The notes beneath the pieces are model-generated. The model saw only the letters and a program-made list of their open reading frames with translations. It was not told where the DNA came from and searched no databases. Below, in pieces: positions 25,096-37,545 of a DNA stretch of 64,000 nucleotides; positions within the stretch are counted from its first letter, which is position 1; every line of letters starts with the position of its first letter. The stretch lies in assembly GCA_039881145.1 (NCBI GenBank), contig JAYKKI010000027.1:18115001-18179000 (forward strand), written 5' to 3'. This stretch comes from Druceiella hillmani. Lineage: Eukaryota > Arthropoda > Insecta > Lepidoptera > Hepialidae. The translations under genes were made by a program, and so were the position numbers.

Positions 25096-26142
25096 ATGAC
25101 TACGAACTATATTGCCAGTGTTCCTAAACTAAAAGGAAGAGAAAATTATGATGAGTGGAGCTTCGCGGCTGAAAATTTGTAGGTTCTTAAAGGAATGGAC
25201 AAGTACATCAAGCCAACGGCAAGTTTTGAAGTTAAGCCAGCAGACGACGCAAAAACGAAGGCAAAGCTAATATTGACTGTGGACCCATCGTTGTATGTGC
25301 ATATTAAGAATACCAAGAGCGCAGCAGAACCATGGACTACATTGAAGACCATGTTTGATGACTCCGGTTTCTCACGCAAAATAACATTGCTGCGACATTT
25401 GATTTCTATTCGGCTAGATAATTGTGATTCAATGGCTACATATGTGACTCAATTGGTCGAGACAGCTCAACGGTTGAACAGCACAGGTTTTACAATCACC
25501 GATGAATGGGTGGGTTCATTATTATTAGCAGGTTTGTCAGATCGTTATTTTCCCATGATAATGGCAATTGAACATTCGGGCATTTCGATAACTGCAGATG
25601 TCATAAAGTCGAAATTGCTCGACATGGAAGTGACCAGAGACAATGACGCAGGTGCTACATTTGCCGCGCGAAATAATCATTCGTTCAATAAGTCAAAGAA
25701 AGGCAGTCCCGGTCCTTCAACGTCAGTATCAAACAAGAAAATGACAGCAGCAATGACAGATTCATCGAAAATAATTACATGCTACAAATGTAAAGAAAAT
25801 GGTCATTATCGAAATCAGTGCCATTCATTGAAGAAAAACAATAGTAAATATGTTTTTAATGTCGTTTTCCTGAATGGAAAGTTCAATAAAACTGAATGGT
25901 ACGTGGATTCAGGCGCCAGCGTTCATATGACGGTGAACGAATCTTGGGTAAAAAACATGAACCGATCACCGTGTTTACCAGAAATAGTGGTTGCAAATGA
26001 ATCTACAGTGCCAGTAGTTTGTTCCGGAGACGTCGACATTGTTTCAGAACTAAAATTTGAAATTACAGTGAAGGATGTGCTGTGCGTTCCCAGTTTGAAA
26101 TTCACATTATTACCGTTTTGTTTAAAAACGGAAATAATGTGA
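25096..26142 (+). pseudogene. gag: Copia gag plus start of protease, with a premature stop
   Basis: The frame opens at ATG 25096, but TAG at 25180-25182 interrupts it at codon 29. The long open part starts at the in-frame ATG 25195 (315 codons). The N-terminus and the LLLAGLSDRYFPM stretch are typical of copia Gag (UBN2-like). A CX2CX4HX4C zinc knuckle (CYKCKENGHYRNQC) starts at residue 196 of the 25195 frame, and the protease active site DSGA starts at residue 238. Gag packages the RNA into virus-like particles, and the aspartic protease matures the polyprotein. Around 26107-26130 the reading shifts: the frame ends with nonsense residues at TGA 26142 while the true continuation lies in the frame of 26082. 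Both the stop and the shift look like post-insertion damage. Confidence 0.92.
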
Positions 26143-26639
26143 TATTTGATGAAAAACACTGCTACATTCGAGACAAGAATGATGTTTTGATTGCTACTGC
26201 CGACCTGTCAGATGGTGTTTACAAGTTGAGGTTAGAAACACAGACTTGTATGTTGGCCGCACCAGCAGTTAGTGGAAATCTGTGGCACAGAAGATTAGCA
26301 CACCTAAATAGTCAAGACATGAACAAGATGAGAAATATTGTGAATGGTTTGTCATATGCACAAAATTTTGACATAACCAAATATCAGTGTACGACTTGTT
26401 GCGAGGGAAAGCAAACAAGATTACCCTTTTCGCATGTTGGTGAGAGAAGCACAGAATTATTACAAAGAGTTCACACAGATATTTGTGGACCAATGGAAAC
26501 CACGTCATTGAATGGTGCTCGATATTTCATACTGTTTGTAGACGACTTCAGTCGGATGACTTTTATATACTTTATCAAGAATAAAAGTGAGGCGCTCAGC
26601 AAATTCAAAGACTTCCAAACACTTGTGAGAATCAGTTGA
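26082..26639 (+). pseudogene. pol: Copia pol, pre-integrase and N-terminal integrase segment
   Basis: Middle segment of the polyprotein, in a different frame from gag. The first ten or so residues are out-of-frame reading, and the authentic sequence starts near 26110. The GAG-pre-integrase zinc motif HHCC is visible as H69, H74, C103 and C106. The first integrase catalytic Asp is D133 in HTDICGP. The segment ends in a missense tail at TGA 26637-26639, where an apparent one-base loss shifts the frame into the next segment, which overlaps it by four bases. Integrase inserts the cDNA into the host chromosome. Confidence 0.92.
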
Positions 26640-29005
26640 ATAAGAAAATAAAGATGATACGTTCAGATAATGGACTTGAATTTTGCAATAAGGAGTTTGA
26701 TAATTATTTGAAACAAAAGGGTATAATTCATCAAAAATCAAATAATTACAGGCATGAACAGAACGGTTTATGTGAGCGAGCCAACCGTGCAGTTGTGGAG
26801 AAGGCTAGATGTCTATTGCATGATGCAAAGCTGGATAAACGATTTTGGGCAGAGGCAGCTAACACTGCTGTCTATTTGAAAAATAGATCCGTTGCTTCAA
26901 GACTTCAGACGGAGTTGCCGTACGAATTGTGGTATGGGAAGAAACCAGATCTCAGTCACATCCGTTTATTTGGAAGTAAAGTCATGGTGCATATCCCCAA
27001 GGAACGTCGTTTTAAATGGGATAAGAAAGCCATGGAGCACATTTTAGTCGGATATAGTGAAGAGGTCAAGGGTTACCAGCTGTATAATCCTGCGAAGAAG
27101 AGTCTTCTTATAAGTAGAGATGTCATCGTGATGGAAAATGAATCAGAGCTCAAAGAAACAGGCAACAAGTCAGCTATCTGGATTCCTAACGAAGAGACAC
27201 TTGCAGATAACATAGAAAAAGAGAGCACAGTTTCAGTGGGGGATAAATGGTCTCATATTTCAGAGACAGAAGACTGCCCATCAGATTATTCTTCAGTGTA
27301 TGAGGAGAGTAATGAAACAATAACGGAAACTTCATCTCCAACCACAGACATATTAGACACAGAAGTCCAGACGACATCAACCCCAGAACAGACACCAGAA
27401 TTACCTGAAAAGCGTTCCAGGAAAGCAACTGAACGGTATGGTTTTACATGCCTTTCCAACACTGTTTCATTACATTATGCATTAGAGGAGATAGTGTTCT
27501 CAGAGGCTCTTGCAGGGCCTGAGAGTGAACAGTGGAAGAATGCCATGGCCGACGAGCTGCAGTCTTTTGAGGACAGCGATGCATGGGAGCTCGTTGACAA
27601 CCCTGGTGATGTGACAATTGTGAAGTGCAGGTGGGTGCTTAACAAAAAGTTTGATGTGGACAATAATGTGCGGTTTCGGGCTAGATTGGTGGCAAAAGGT
27701 TTCTCGCAGAAACCTGGAATTAACTATACGGACACGTTCTCTCCCGTGATTAGACATTCAACGCTCAGATTATTGTTTGCTCTCAGTGTTAAGATGAATA
27801 TGAGTATTGATCATTTGGATGTTACTACAGCATTCTTAAACGGTTTTTTGGGAGAAACTATTTACATGTCATTACCTGAAGGTTTTATGAACAAAAGTAG
27901 GGGAAAGGTTTTAAAATTGAAAAGAGCAATCTATGGATTAAAACAGTCTTCCCTTGCGTGGTATGACAGAGTTAAAGATTTACTATGCAAATTAAATTTT
28001 AAAAACAGTCAGTATGAGCCTTGTTTGTTCACAAAAACTAAAGGTGAAGCTAAAATTATTGTAGCCTTATATGTGGATGACTTTTTAATTTTTTCGAATT
28101 GCCCTGTTGAAAGTAAAAAATTAAAAGATACTTTAGGATCAGAATTTAAGTTAAAAGATTTAGGACCTGTAAAGCAATACTTAGGCATGAGAATAAATGT
28201 TAGTAAAAATGTAATTACTGTAGATCAGCAGCAGTATATTGATCAGCTATTAACTAGGTTCAATATGTTGGATTGTAAAATGCATAAAACACCAATAGAG
28301 TGTAAATTAAATTTAGAAAAACCTGATAAATGTGTACCTGATGTTCCATATCAGAAGTTAATTGGATCATTAATGTATTTGGCAGTGTTAACCAGGCCTG
28401 ACATTTCCTATTCTGTTAGCTATTTGAGCCAATTTAACAGTTGCTATGATCTTACACATTGGCATTATGCTAAACGCATTCTTAAATATTTGCAATGTAC
28501 AAAAACTTACTGTTTAAAATATTTTAAGGGCGGTAGCAAGTTAGAGGGCTTTGTAGATAGCGATTGGGCCAGCGATGCCATAGATAGGAAGTCCTACACG
28601 AGCTTTTGCTTTACTATGTCGGGATCTGCCATTTCATGGCAAAGCAGAAAGCAAAAGTCCGTATCGCTCTCTAGTACAGAGGCAGAATATACTACTTTGT
28701 CTGAAGCAGCTCGCGAAGGAGTTTATTTGAGAGACCTGTTACATGAAATAACTGGAAACTTATCTGTAATACAGATCTATTGTGACAATCAGAGTGCTTT
28801 AAAGTTGTCATTAAGTAACCAAAGTCACAACAGATCAAAACACATAGATGTGAGATTCCATTATGTAAGAGATGTTGTTAAAAATAAATATATTAAAGTT
28901 ATGTACTTGTGTAGTGAGGAAATGCCTGCCGATTTACTTACCAAAGGACTGTGTACTATTAAGCATTATAAGTTTATGTGTAAATTGGGCATTGTACTTA
29001 AATAA
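26636..29005 (+). pseudogene. pol: Copia pol, integrase core, reverse transcriptase and RNase H
   Basis: Open for 789 codons; the ATG is only the first Met after the frameshift, not a real start. The remaining integrase catalytic residues are D11 (RSDNG) and E47 (NGLCERANR), 35 residues apart as in DD35E integrases. A variable linker rich in S, T and E follows. The reverse transcriptase has the first catalytic Asp in HLDVTTAFLNG and the YVDD box at 479-482. RNase H shows D641 (FVDSDWA), E682 (STEAEY) and D717 (CDNQSA), then SKHIDVRFHYVRD. The C-terminus is intact and ends shortly before the polypurine tract. It resembles the widespread TNT1-94-like copia polyproteins. Confidence 0.95.
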
Positions 29006-29022
29006 AATTGTTGTTTATTTTG

Positions 29023-29033
29023 ATAAGTGGGGG
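29023..29033 (+). promoter_or_regulatory. Polypurine tract before the 3' LTR
   Basis: The purine-rich AAGTGGGGG lies immediately upstream of the TG that opens the 3' LTR. This is the expected position and composition for plus-strand DNA priming in copia elements. Confidence 0.7.
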
Positions 29034-29171
29034 TGTGATAATGTTGTATCAAAATATGTAATTAGTGAATAGTAGCGCCATCTCTTATCGTTTTGTAGAA
29101 ACTGTTTGTCTGTCTATGACAATTTGCTAAAATAAAAGACAGTCTATTGCGATAAAACGTGTTTTACTAAA
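29034..29171 (+). repeat. 3' LTR of the copia element
   Basis: Direct repeat of 24879-25016, starting TGTGATAATG and ending about ...TTTTACTAAA. Homology runs to 29169 with certainty; the final two bases are included because they place matching ATTTT on both outer flanks. The likely poly(A) region cannot be pinpointed. Confidence 0.9.
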
Positions 29172-29458
29172 ATTTTCATGACACCGACTAAATCTGTTTA
29201 ACATTTACTCTTCTGTCAGATATTTACTTCAAAATATCTTGAGCAGAATATGTCAGTATATAAAATCATAATTCATGACTACTAATTAGGGCAAAATTTA
29301 AAATATAGCATATGTTTTTGACGATTCTTTTTGTATTTGAAAGTGTGGTCCCATATAAATATGATGATGAGGTCCGGAAATGAACGATGGAACTGCTTAA
29401 CGAATGACAGTAAATCAACTATGATTCAATATATTTGCTACGGCTAGTCGTCGTTTTG

Positions 29459-29547
29459 CAAAATAACTACACCACTTACCAGGTCAGGGTCTGATGATGA
29501 GTTGAGGATCATCAGACCCTGACCTGGTAAGTGGTGTAGTTATTTTG
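29459..29547. repeat. Perfect 40 bp palindrome with 9 bp loop
   Basis: 29459-29498 and 29508-29547 are exact reverse complements around GAGTTGAGG. The arm includes ACCACTTACCAGGTCAGGGT and is far richer in G+C than its surroundings. Confidence 0.95.
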
Positions 29548-31196
29548 GATGTGGTTGTGGATGAGTTGATGAAAGGTCTAAAAAGTAATAATAGCCATAT
29601 CATGTCGTGAGCACCAAGCTGAGCAAGAAAATATCACTTAGATAAATGAAGAAAAATTAATTAAAGAGCTTCCTAAATGAAACATTATATTCGTTACAGA
29701 AGGAAATAGAATTGGTATACGTTGTTATTAATGTTCGTAACAAAAATTTATTTTTACTTATGAGAAAGGGGAAGTATAAAAATAACCTCAGGTTAATGCA
29801 TACGGAAGCACAATGATAGCTTTGTACATAGCAGCGAACTTAAACCGCTTTGTCTCGTGCATGCTAATACCGACGACTGGAAGGAAAGATAGATCAGAGC
29901 AAAGGATCGTCACGAAGACGTTCAAAGAAAATGAATATGCATTAAACAATTTAATCTCGTGAAAGTTGCTTTTGTGACAATAATCGGTTTCAAGAAACTT
30001 TACTGGCCTAAATTTTACAGAGCTGTATTTGGATTTATCAAAATTTTGTATGAAAGTTATCCAAATTTATGTCTTATATCATTGAAATATAATTGAGTAA
30101 TTGTACATAATTCTTATGAATGCAATATCTAATTAATTATACTTAAAGTGTTAAAAAAGTCGATTAAAACGCCAAAAAAGTATAAAAATTAAAAACTCAA
30201 GAAAGATTATGATTTACAATGAAATTTAAAAAAAAATTACATTAAAAATTCTCGACATAGTAAACTGTAGCAAGATAAAAATTTTCTTATTTATTAGTAG
30301 CTATACCTGCGATTTCGTTTGCGTGTAATTAAGATTTTTTTTCTCCACAATCTCTCTTGCTCCCGGGTGTATACTATTATCATACCAAATTTCATAAAAA
30401 TCCCGTCCAGTAGATTTTGCATGATGCCCGTATAAATTAACATACAGGCAGACAGATAAAAATTCTAAAAAAGTTATTCTAGCTTCTGTTATCATTCTAT
30501 ACACCAAATCAATCACTTATTTTAAAATATTTTCCAAGTACGGAAATCAGTATGTTACAATTTTATTATATGTATAGACTACTATGCATAAAAATAATTT
30601 TTATAACAATGATAAACGTTTCTCACAGCTAGATATCAGTTTCGATTTTTAAAAACAAAAATACATAAAATTTTATATATTAAGTTCCATTAACCAACTT
30701 TATCATGGAAATGTTTCTACTACTGTAGCCCTTATATCTCTAAAATTCACGTCCTTGAAACGATTCTTATTTTTGTTTTAAAATATTTTTGTGATTAATG
30801 CCTCATCATAAAAGATGACATCTTACTCCATAATTTAAATTACGCTTTGTTTTATGCCAGAGGCTTAAAAATCCACCATTTTTACCGTGTCGCTCTTTTT
30901 TTAAGCATAAAACGTTTTTTGCTATCGTGTCAAAATTTATTATACTAAATGATTAAAAGTCAAATTGAGTTTTTTAGTTTACTTTCATATTTAAGCATTC
31001 TATAGGTTCGATGAACTAGAATCCTGCAGGTTCGATGAACTGTAGTTATTCATTTAAGTTCATTCTAAACCAGGAACAAAAAAAGATAACATAGCAAGCC
31101 GTAATGTAATTGAGACGTGGTGTAATTGAAACAAGTACATCTTTTTAAATTTCGAACAATATATGTGCACATACATATACATACAAGCATATGTGT

Positions 31197-31197
<1 letters not shown>

Positions 31198-31248
<51 letters not shown>
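31198..31248. repeat. (AT)n microsatellite
   Basis: About 50 bp of AT repeats after a CA/TA-rich lead-in. Confidence 0.95.
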
Positions 31249-32344
31249 GATCATCAGCTACGAGGATTTCAAAGCCGTGACTGTCAATTTGTTCCCTTTC
31301 ACTATACTTTAAAAGCTTAAATTTGTCAACTCTATTAGTTGATTTCTGATTTCACAGAATAATTAAAAAGCAAATAAACCGAATAAATGTATTTTTGATT
31401 TTGAGAAATACACGATTTCTTTTCCATGTGAAAAATGGGCGTAAACTTTGTTGCCAATCAACAAGTTCATTATCTGAGATGAAAATAATCCGCATAGAAT
31501 TATTTTGCTGCCTGCGTCGTTCACTAAACGACATCTATGATCTGATTCGACATCGGGGGCAACCAAGGTATTAAAGATATATCGGCAAGAATACTCAGGA
31601 TGAACAGTTAGTAAATAAGTGGGTCTTTCGAAACCAATAAGCCGTTTGAGCGTTGTTCCCGGATTTAAATATTTTATTGCTTCTCGGTTCCTAAAAATCG
31701 TAGCGTGATTTCCTATTATAGGTTTCCTAAAATCGTAGCTCTATAAATTAGCGCGAATAAGTGAATAAACAAATGTTTTTTCCGCATTATATATTAGTGT
31801 AGATATCATTATATTCAAATATAATTTTAACAGTTCATTCATCGTTACAACAAATAATGACAGTGCAATTAAAAATACATGTAATATGTTTACAATACTT
31901 TACAGGGATACCAGAATTCAGTACGTGTAAGGTGTTTTAGAGCTAAACGAAGGTTGGAGAAAAATTTGAAATTACTTTTGCTTGAAATTTATGAATTTTA
32001 TAATATATATATTTACAGCTTTTTTTTGAAATATGGGTATAACTACAATTGAGTTTAATATTTCTCCTAATTTAAGTAAACATTGATACAAAAAGAAACA
32101 ACATCGTAAAGGAAACATTGAGTTTTTATTTTAATTTCCAAAGTGTAATTTCGTAATGGTATGAAAAAACTTTTCACTTTTCCATTGTTCAATCCCTTGT
32201 TAAAGTACAAAGATATCTTTAAGTTATGATGTACTTGAAGGTCATATAATTATGGTATTTATGTATTAGTTTGTTTCGCCAATAATTTAATTGCCTGAAT
32301 AAACGTGGTAGACATCAACCATATTGAAATAAACAAGTAAATAT

Positions 32345-32560
32345 AACTCACATCAAACATGGAAACAGATACTATTGCGCTTCATTCACCGTTTACATCT
32401 TCAGTCGGAATTTGATATTACATTTTTTGAAGACAATAAACCTCTCCTAATTCTTTTTTTCTTTTGCAAAATGATTGAAAAATTATCGCTTACAGATTTC
32501 AATCCTTGATAAACAATACAAGAAAGTGGATAGTCGATTCACATCGAACGTCGGTGCTTT
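32345..32560 (+). repeat. R1 copy with its upstream module
   Basis: TTCATTCACCGTTTACATCT, TCAGTCGGAATTTGATATTA and TTGAAGACAATAAACCTCTC, then AAATTATCGCTTACAGATTT. Aligns with 24340-24545. Confidence 0.65.
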
Positions 32561-34364
32561 AAATCCAAAGTAAACGATTTGTTATTTTTTTTCTCTTGAT
32601 TCATTTTTTTAATGAAACATTTTGAAGTTTTAGGTGTAATAATATTTTCCATATTGATTTTAAAATATATACTAGATTGCAGGGTTTAAAAATGTTTTGT
32701 GGTATCATGAAATAGAAATCTTTTCAGCCACATTCAGTAATAAGATTTTAGTTAAACAATGCAATAATTAAGCTAACGTTTTATTTTATTTAGGTATCAA
32801 AAATAAAAATGTCAGAAAAGAGTAAACCTAAGATAATGGTTTTGTTTCTCTTATGAACAATTCAAAGTTATTAATGGAATCTAAGTAGCCCCAAGGCACT
32901 CATTAAATATAATCTAAACTAGTCTAAAGTGAACCTAAATTCAGTAAATATATTGGAAGATGTTAATATCTGATTAAAATTTATTGGAGTGTGCTTAAAA
33001 GTTCTATAGTATAGAAGGAATAAATATATATTTAGGTTAAGTTCCTAACAAAATGTATTTTATAGAATTTACAGAAAATAAAATGTGAAAAATTAAATAA
33101 TGTGATATTTATGGAGTATTTTTTTTTATATTTAACTTTAAAAAAATCCGCGATTGGAGAAATAGCAATATTTATTTTGTTTATTTGTGTACTAAATTTC
33201 TTTATTATGATATTATATTCTCAATGACCAAAGCCATGTACTAGTATAGCAATACCTTAAAGTAAAAAAACAAATCGATATAATCGCCAATAATGTGTCT
33301 TAGAATTTTTTTTCTTGTTTTTGTAAAAAAAATCAATTCTTATTTTCATAACCACGTGTAAAAGCGTTAATGTTAAATTAAAATATTTTTAATGTTAAAT
33401 TAAAAAATTTGATAACCAAATCATATATGGATTATGACTTGTTTATGAATTTTCTCAATTTTTTTTATCTGTTTATTAATCTTTTTGTTTTATATTTATA
33501 TCTGATTTCATATACTTTTGGGTTTATTTATTTATTAAAAATAATTTGTCTTAATGTAAATTAGCAAAACAAAATTGATCAGTTTCCATTACAAATGATT
33601 CTTGAAAGAAAATATGTGGCGAAATTTATGCGATTGGAAAAGAAGAAATTTAGGTTGGATTTATTCAGTACACTTATTGAATTAAAAGGAAATTTGCGTT
33701 AAATAAGCGCAATTGATTTCATGGTGACAAATTGCTTCTGAAATGAAACAATATTTAAAAAAAAATTTGTGTCAAAATATTTTTAAATATTTGTTAAAAT
33801 TTTATATGCTATCAGTTAAAGTATTTCTAGGCTAATTTGCAATAATATACAATGGTGGTTAGGATGCTACAATTGTGAAACCAAAATTTGTAATGGATAT
33901 TTTTGAAAATACAGAATGAAAGAAATTAAAAATATGACAAATTTTCTGGATTACCACAACATTAAAATGAGTAACTCTGGAATCGATAGTAGTTTATATG
34001 TTAATTTATTTAAAATTTACATTGATATTATTATCAGATGTCTTTTTAGTTATGAAAATTTTCGGAAAAATATTAATCAAAAAAATTTCACCTGTCAGTA
34101 CTAAATTAAACTGAAATCAACATATAAACCTTTTCCTTGACGTTTTAAATCGATAAAAATATCGGCATAAAAATTATTTTATAAGGTACATGTGGTTGCT
34201 AAAACACTATCGAAAAAACCCTCATGATAGGTTATCGAGAGATTTATCATCATACCTATGTATTTCTAAATCTAAAAATATAAAATTTTTAAAAATTTTA
34301 CTTAAAAAAATATTCTCATGTCTAATCTACAAATCACTTGAAAGTGAACTTGCTCTGTGTATAC
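32561..34364. other. Unassigned, very A/T-rich DNA
   Basis: Among the most A/T-rich parts of the window. Short frames at 33916-34104 and 34190-34375 have A/T-driven composition and no motifs. Confidence 0.6.
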
Positions 34365-34684
34365 CTATAAATTAGTTATATTAAATTGCCTTGCAAAATA
34401 TTATTCTCCGTATTCGTCCTTTATTAGTATTTTTATTCAAAATTTATTCATACAATTACTTTGAGGTGATTGTGATTACGTAAGATTTTTGTGCAACCGT
34501 TTCAAAAAATGTTATCTTTTAATTAAATAGTTTCGTCATTGTTATTTGCTTGTCTTTTTGCGTAACATTAATCATTAAATTTTTTGTCTCGTCCGCTTAT
34601 AAATTAGTAAGATTAAATTGGCTTGCAAAATATTATTCCCCTTATTCGTCCTTTATTAGTATTTTTATTCATAATTCATTCAAA
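34365..34684. repeat. ~89 bp direct repeat, period 231
   Basis: 34365-34453 and 34596-34684 share ATAAATTAGT, TTGCAAAATATTATTC, TATTCGTCCTTTATTAGTAT and TTTTTATTCA. Confidence 0.85.
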
Positions 34685-34762
34685 TTATCAAAGCTACGGT
34701 TCATTTAATGAACCGTAGCTTTGATAATTTTTTTTTTAAATAATTATCAAAGCTACGGTTCT
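34682..34762. repeat. Perfect hairpin plus a third copy of the arm
   Basis: 34682-34704 and 34708-34730 are exact reverse complements (23 bp) with loop TTA. After a T/A run, the arm core TTATCAAAGCTACGGTTC appears again in direct orientation at 34744-34762. Confidence 0.9.
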
Positions 34763-37349
34763 ACCTATTGTCACAATTATACAATAGGGCTATCATAGTA
34801 GAATCTAAATCTTATATATAAATATGGATTTGTCGATTATACATGGTAATCAATCAAAAACATCATTTTCTATTTTATCTCTCTCTAAAGAAGAGGATTA
34901 GAGCAAAAATATTGATAAAATGTATCACGTTTTAGAAATTCTTGAAATATACTGATATCATTGTCATTATAAAAATATCAAAATATGATATATTTGGCAT
35001 CCTAAAAATTTTGAGGCTTCATCTAATAAATTAAGCCTAATTATTAAAAAGGGGAAATGGCAATGAATTTTCAAGAAAACATCATACAATATTACAGAAC
35101 GACAATCTAAAAATTAATCTTGGGATCTGGAATGAAAACGAAATTACAACTGAGGTAAATAACACATTTCTATTGTGAAATAAACAATAATTGAAGAAGA
35201 GAAATATAGTCTCGTTTCTTTCCAAATATAGTCTCGTTAATATTACCACTATCTACATACTTTTTCTAACAATTTTACGATCTAGGTTTTATACAAAAGT
35301 AAGAGTTTGATCACTTATAAAATTTGATGCAAATCGACTGTTAACTTGTGAATAAAAACAACACCATAAATATTCTGTGCTCTTTACAGAACGAAAGATA
35401 CTTTGCAATCATGAATTCTGAAACATTTTAACATTCATGTATAAACATTTCATCAAAGAAGTAACATTTATCAAACAATAATACGTCAAAAAAAACAATT
35501 AGCTCTTGAAACAGTAACAATAAGAGGCATTAGAAACTTCCTGAATCCTTAACTTAAAAATTAGAATATCTGGTAAATCTATATGGCGAAACCCGATTAG
35601 AATTATTTTAATTAATACTGGGCTGTAATGCTTCAGAAAATGAAAAGGTTAATGAAGAAATTGGCAGTCGTCGTGTTATATATTATGATCGAAGGATGAT
35701 TCAAGTTTGTTAGTAAGACTAAAAATGAGCCTCCGTCATTACCAGGAAATAGTTTCAAGTTATAAAGAGAGATACATCTTAAGAATAAAATATATTTCTA
35801 ACTCAACCATTACCATTGGCTTCTAATTTTTAAAGGGAATTAATTATCTTTATTAGAAGTAAATTTTTATTATCCAATTCAACCGGTATGTTTTTTAAGT
35901 AGACTACTCCTGTAGCGATATTTTCTTTATTCAACTCAATACTACAGGATGTGAACTTGCTGAAAATTTGTCAATAAACCTAATAGAATATAGCCTAATG
36001 TATTAATGACCTTTTTTAAAAGTTACTACTTACCGAGCCATAAATATTCCAGCTTAAATACCCCTCTTATTTTAAAGAACATATGCCTGAACATGCAAGT
36101 TCAGTAGTGCTACGTCATTTAATATTTACATATTATAAGCTTCTCCGTTGCTTTCATAAACTCTTTTTACTTCCACTAATTTAAAGCTCGCGTGCAGTTA
36201 ATTGACCTATTTTAAATATAAAAGTTGAAAATATACTTTCATGTGACAAGTGCAGCTTAATTTAGTTTCCGATTGTGGGGAAATATTTACACTTTAATTG
36301 AAAATTAATTAATATTTTGTCCTGAATATATCACTCTTTTTGGAAAAACTTTGTTAGGTTGGAAAACAAAGCATAGTTATGAATTTGTATTTAAAAGTTT
36401 CTAACTTTTAATCACAGAGAGAAATTGTGTTTTTTTTTGTGTTATGCAGTGCCGATGGTTTAAATAAAGATCACGCAAGAGATATTTAAGAATTCTTATT
36501 TAATATTTAATAGACTAAAGAAGTTAACTTTTAAGAAAATTTAAAATATTATTTATAAAACAATTATAGACCATAGCGTCAATAAAAAAACCGTATCGTG
36601 GTCTTTTTAATACCGTCACACGTATAAATAGGTATTGGAATTTGTATAATTTATTAAGAACATACAAATAGAGAGTTGTATCGCTCAACCAGGGATGTGA
36701 TAATTAATCTCATCACCACAACTGAAAATACTTTGCAGTTTCCTGTTTCAATCAATTTTCTATTAACCTTAAACATGTAAAATAATAACTTAAAAAATTT
36801 ATTTTTTACATAGAAAAAGTCAAAATGAAAATCTTGTTTGAAACCTTTTATTTATGGTCATATAAACCCGTATGGGCAATCAATTTATAATATGGCAGTT
36901 TACTCTTATTTCTGACTTTTAGAAGGTATTTTGCTAATAATTATTAAAATTTGAAACACAGGTATGAATCAGCGCCAGAACTATCGCCCATGCTAGCTAA
37001 AAAATAAAAAGAAGTGGATTGCGTCGGTAACTCATTTATAAACATACCATATATTAAATAATGTAAATTATGTTCTGTTTATTATATATACTATACAATT
37101 TCGCGAGCCTACAACTCCAATATAATACACTTTTAGAGAATTAAAACTTTACACGCCATTCATTTGATAAATGATTTTAATTTCTTTTTATTGCCACTCA
37201 TTCAAAAACAAACTATACTCAATTTAACATTTTTTTTTCCAGTAACGCTTATTTTAAGAAACTCAAATATTAACAATTCCCCTCAAGAAATGTTTATTGA
37301 ATTATTATGAAAATATAATAAACCGTTCTGGATTTGACATAATCCACAC
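34763..37349. other. Unassigned A/T-rich DNA
   Basis: Holds one R2 copy (36130-36220) and otherwise nothing recognisable. Confidence 0.6.
36130..36220 (+). repeat. Dispersed repeat R2, copy 2
   Basis: GCTTTCATAAACTCTTTTTA, CTTCCACTAATTTAAAGCTC and GCGTGCAGTTAATTGACCTA match 19700-19800. Confidence 0.65.
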
Positions 37350-37545
37350 CAAGTGCACATCAAATCAAAACTCGGACAATCGCTCACATCTTCCGATCGC
37401 TGCCCTCGCACAATACAAGCAAAAATAGGCTTTGAGCTTCTTTTGATGGCGATAAGCTTTTTATCAACCCCTCTTCTTTCATGTCTAAGATTATCGAGCG
37501 CTTTCGTTCACAAAATTTTGAATCTTTATGTGAAATAAGGGAAAA
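37350..37545 (+). repeat. Probable diverged copy of the R1 upstream module
   Basis: GAGCTTCTTTTGATGGCGAT, AAGCTTTTTATCAACCCCTC and TTCTTTCATGTCTAAGATTA resemble the GAAGACGACAAGCG...ATCAATCC...TTC block at 24440-24490. Short frames in both directions (about 60-74 codons) overlap here, and none looks like a protein I know. Confidence 0.4.

Larger units (their letters stand above)
24879..29171 (+). mobile_element. Ty1/copia-type LTR retrotransposon, nearly full length, disabled
   Basis: This is a 4.3 kb element in copia domain order: gag, protease, integrase, reverse transcriptase, RNase H, bounded by direct LTRs of about 136-138 bp. The 5' LTR is followed by a PBS-like sequence matching the middle of initiator tRNA-Met, as in Drosophila copia, and the 3' LTR is preceded by a G-rich polypurine tract. 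A possible 5 bp target-site duplication (ATTTT at 24874-24878 and 29172-29176) flanks it, though in such A/T-rich DNA this could be chance. The LTRs are collinear without gaps and differ at three internal sites plus up to three at the ends. Coding is broken by one stop in gag and two frameshifts, so the copy is probably non-autonomous now. The coding region is visibly richer in G+C than its surroundings. Confidence 0.95.
29177..32344. other. Flank downstream of the copia element
   Basis: Contains the 40 bp palindrome and an AT microsatellite. Short direct repeats include GGTTCGATGAACT at about 31006 and 31030. No gene recognised. Confidence 0.55.

Noticed and set aside
27186..27757. Minus-strand frames opposite the copia pol gene
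   Set aside because: Shadows of the real plus-strand coding sequence, with no domain of their own. The same holds for frames opposite gag and integrase.
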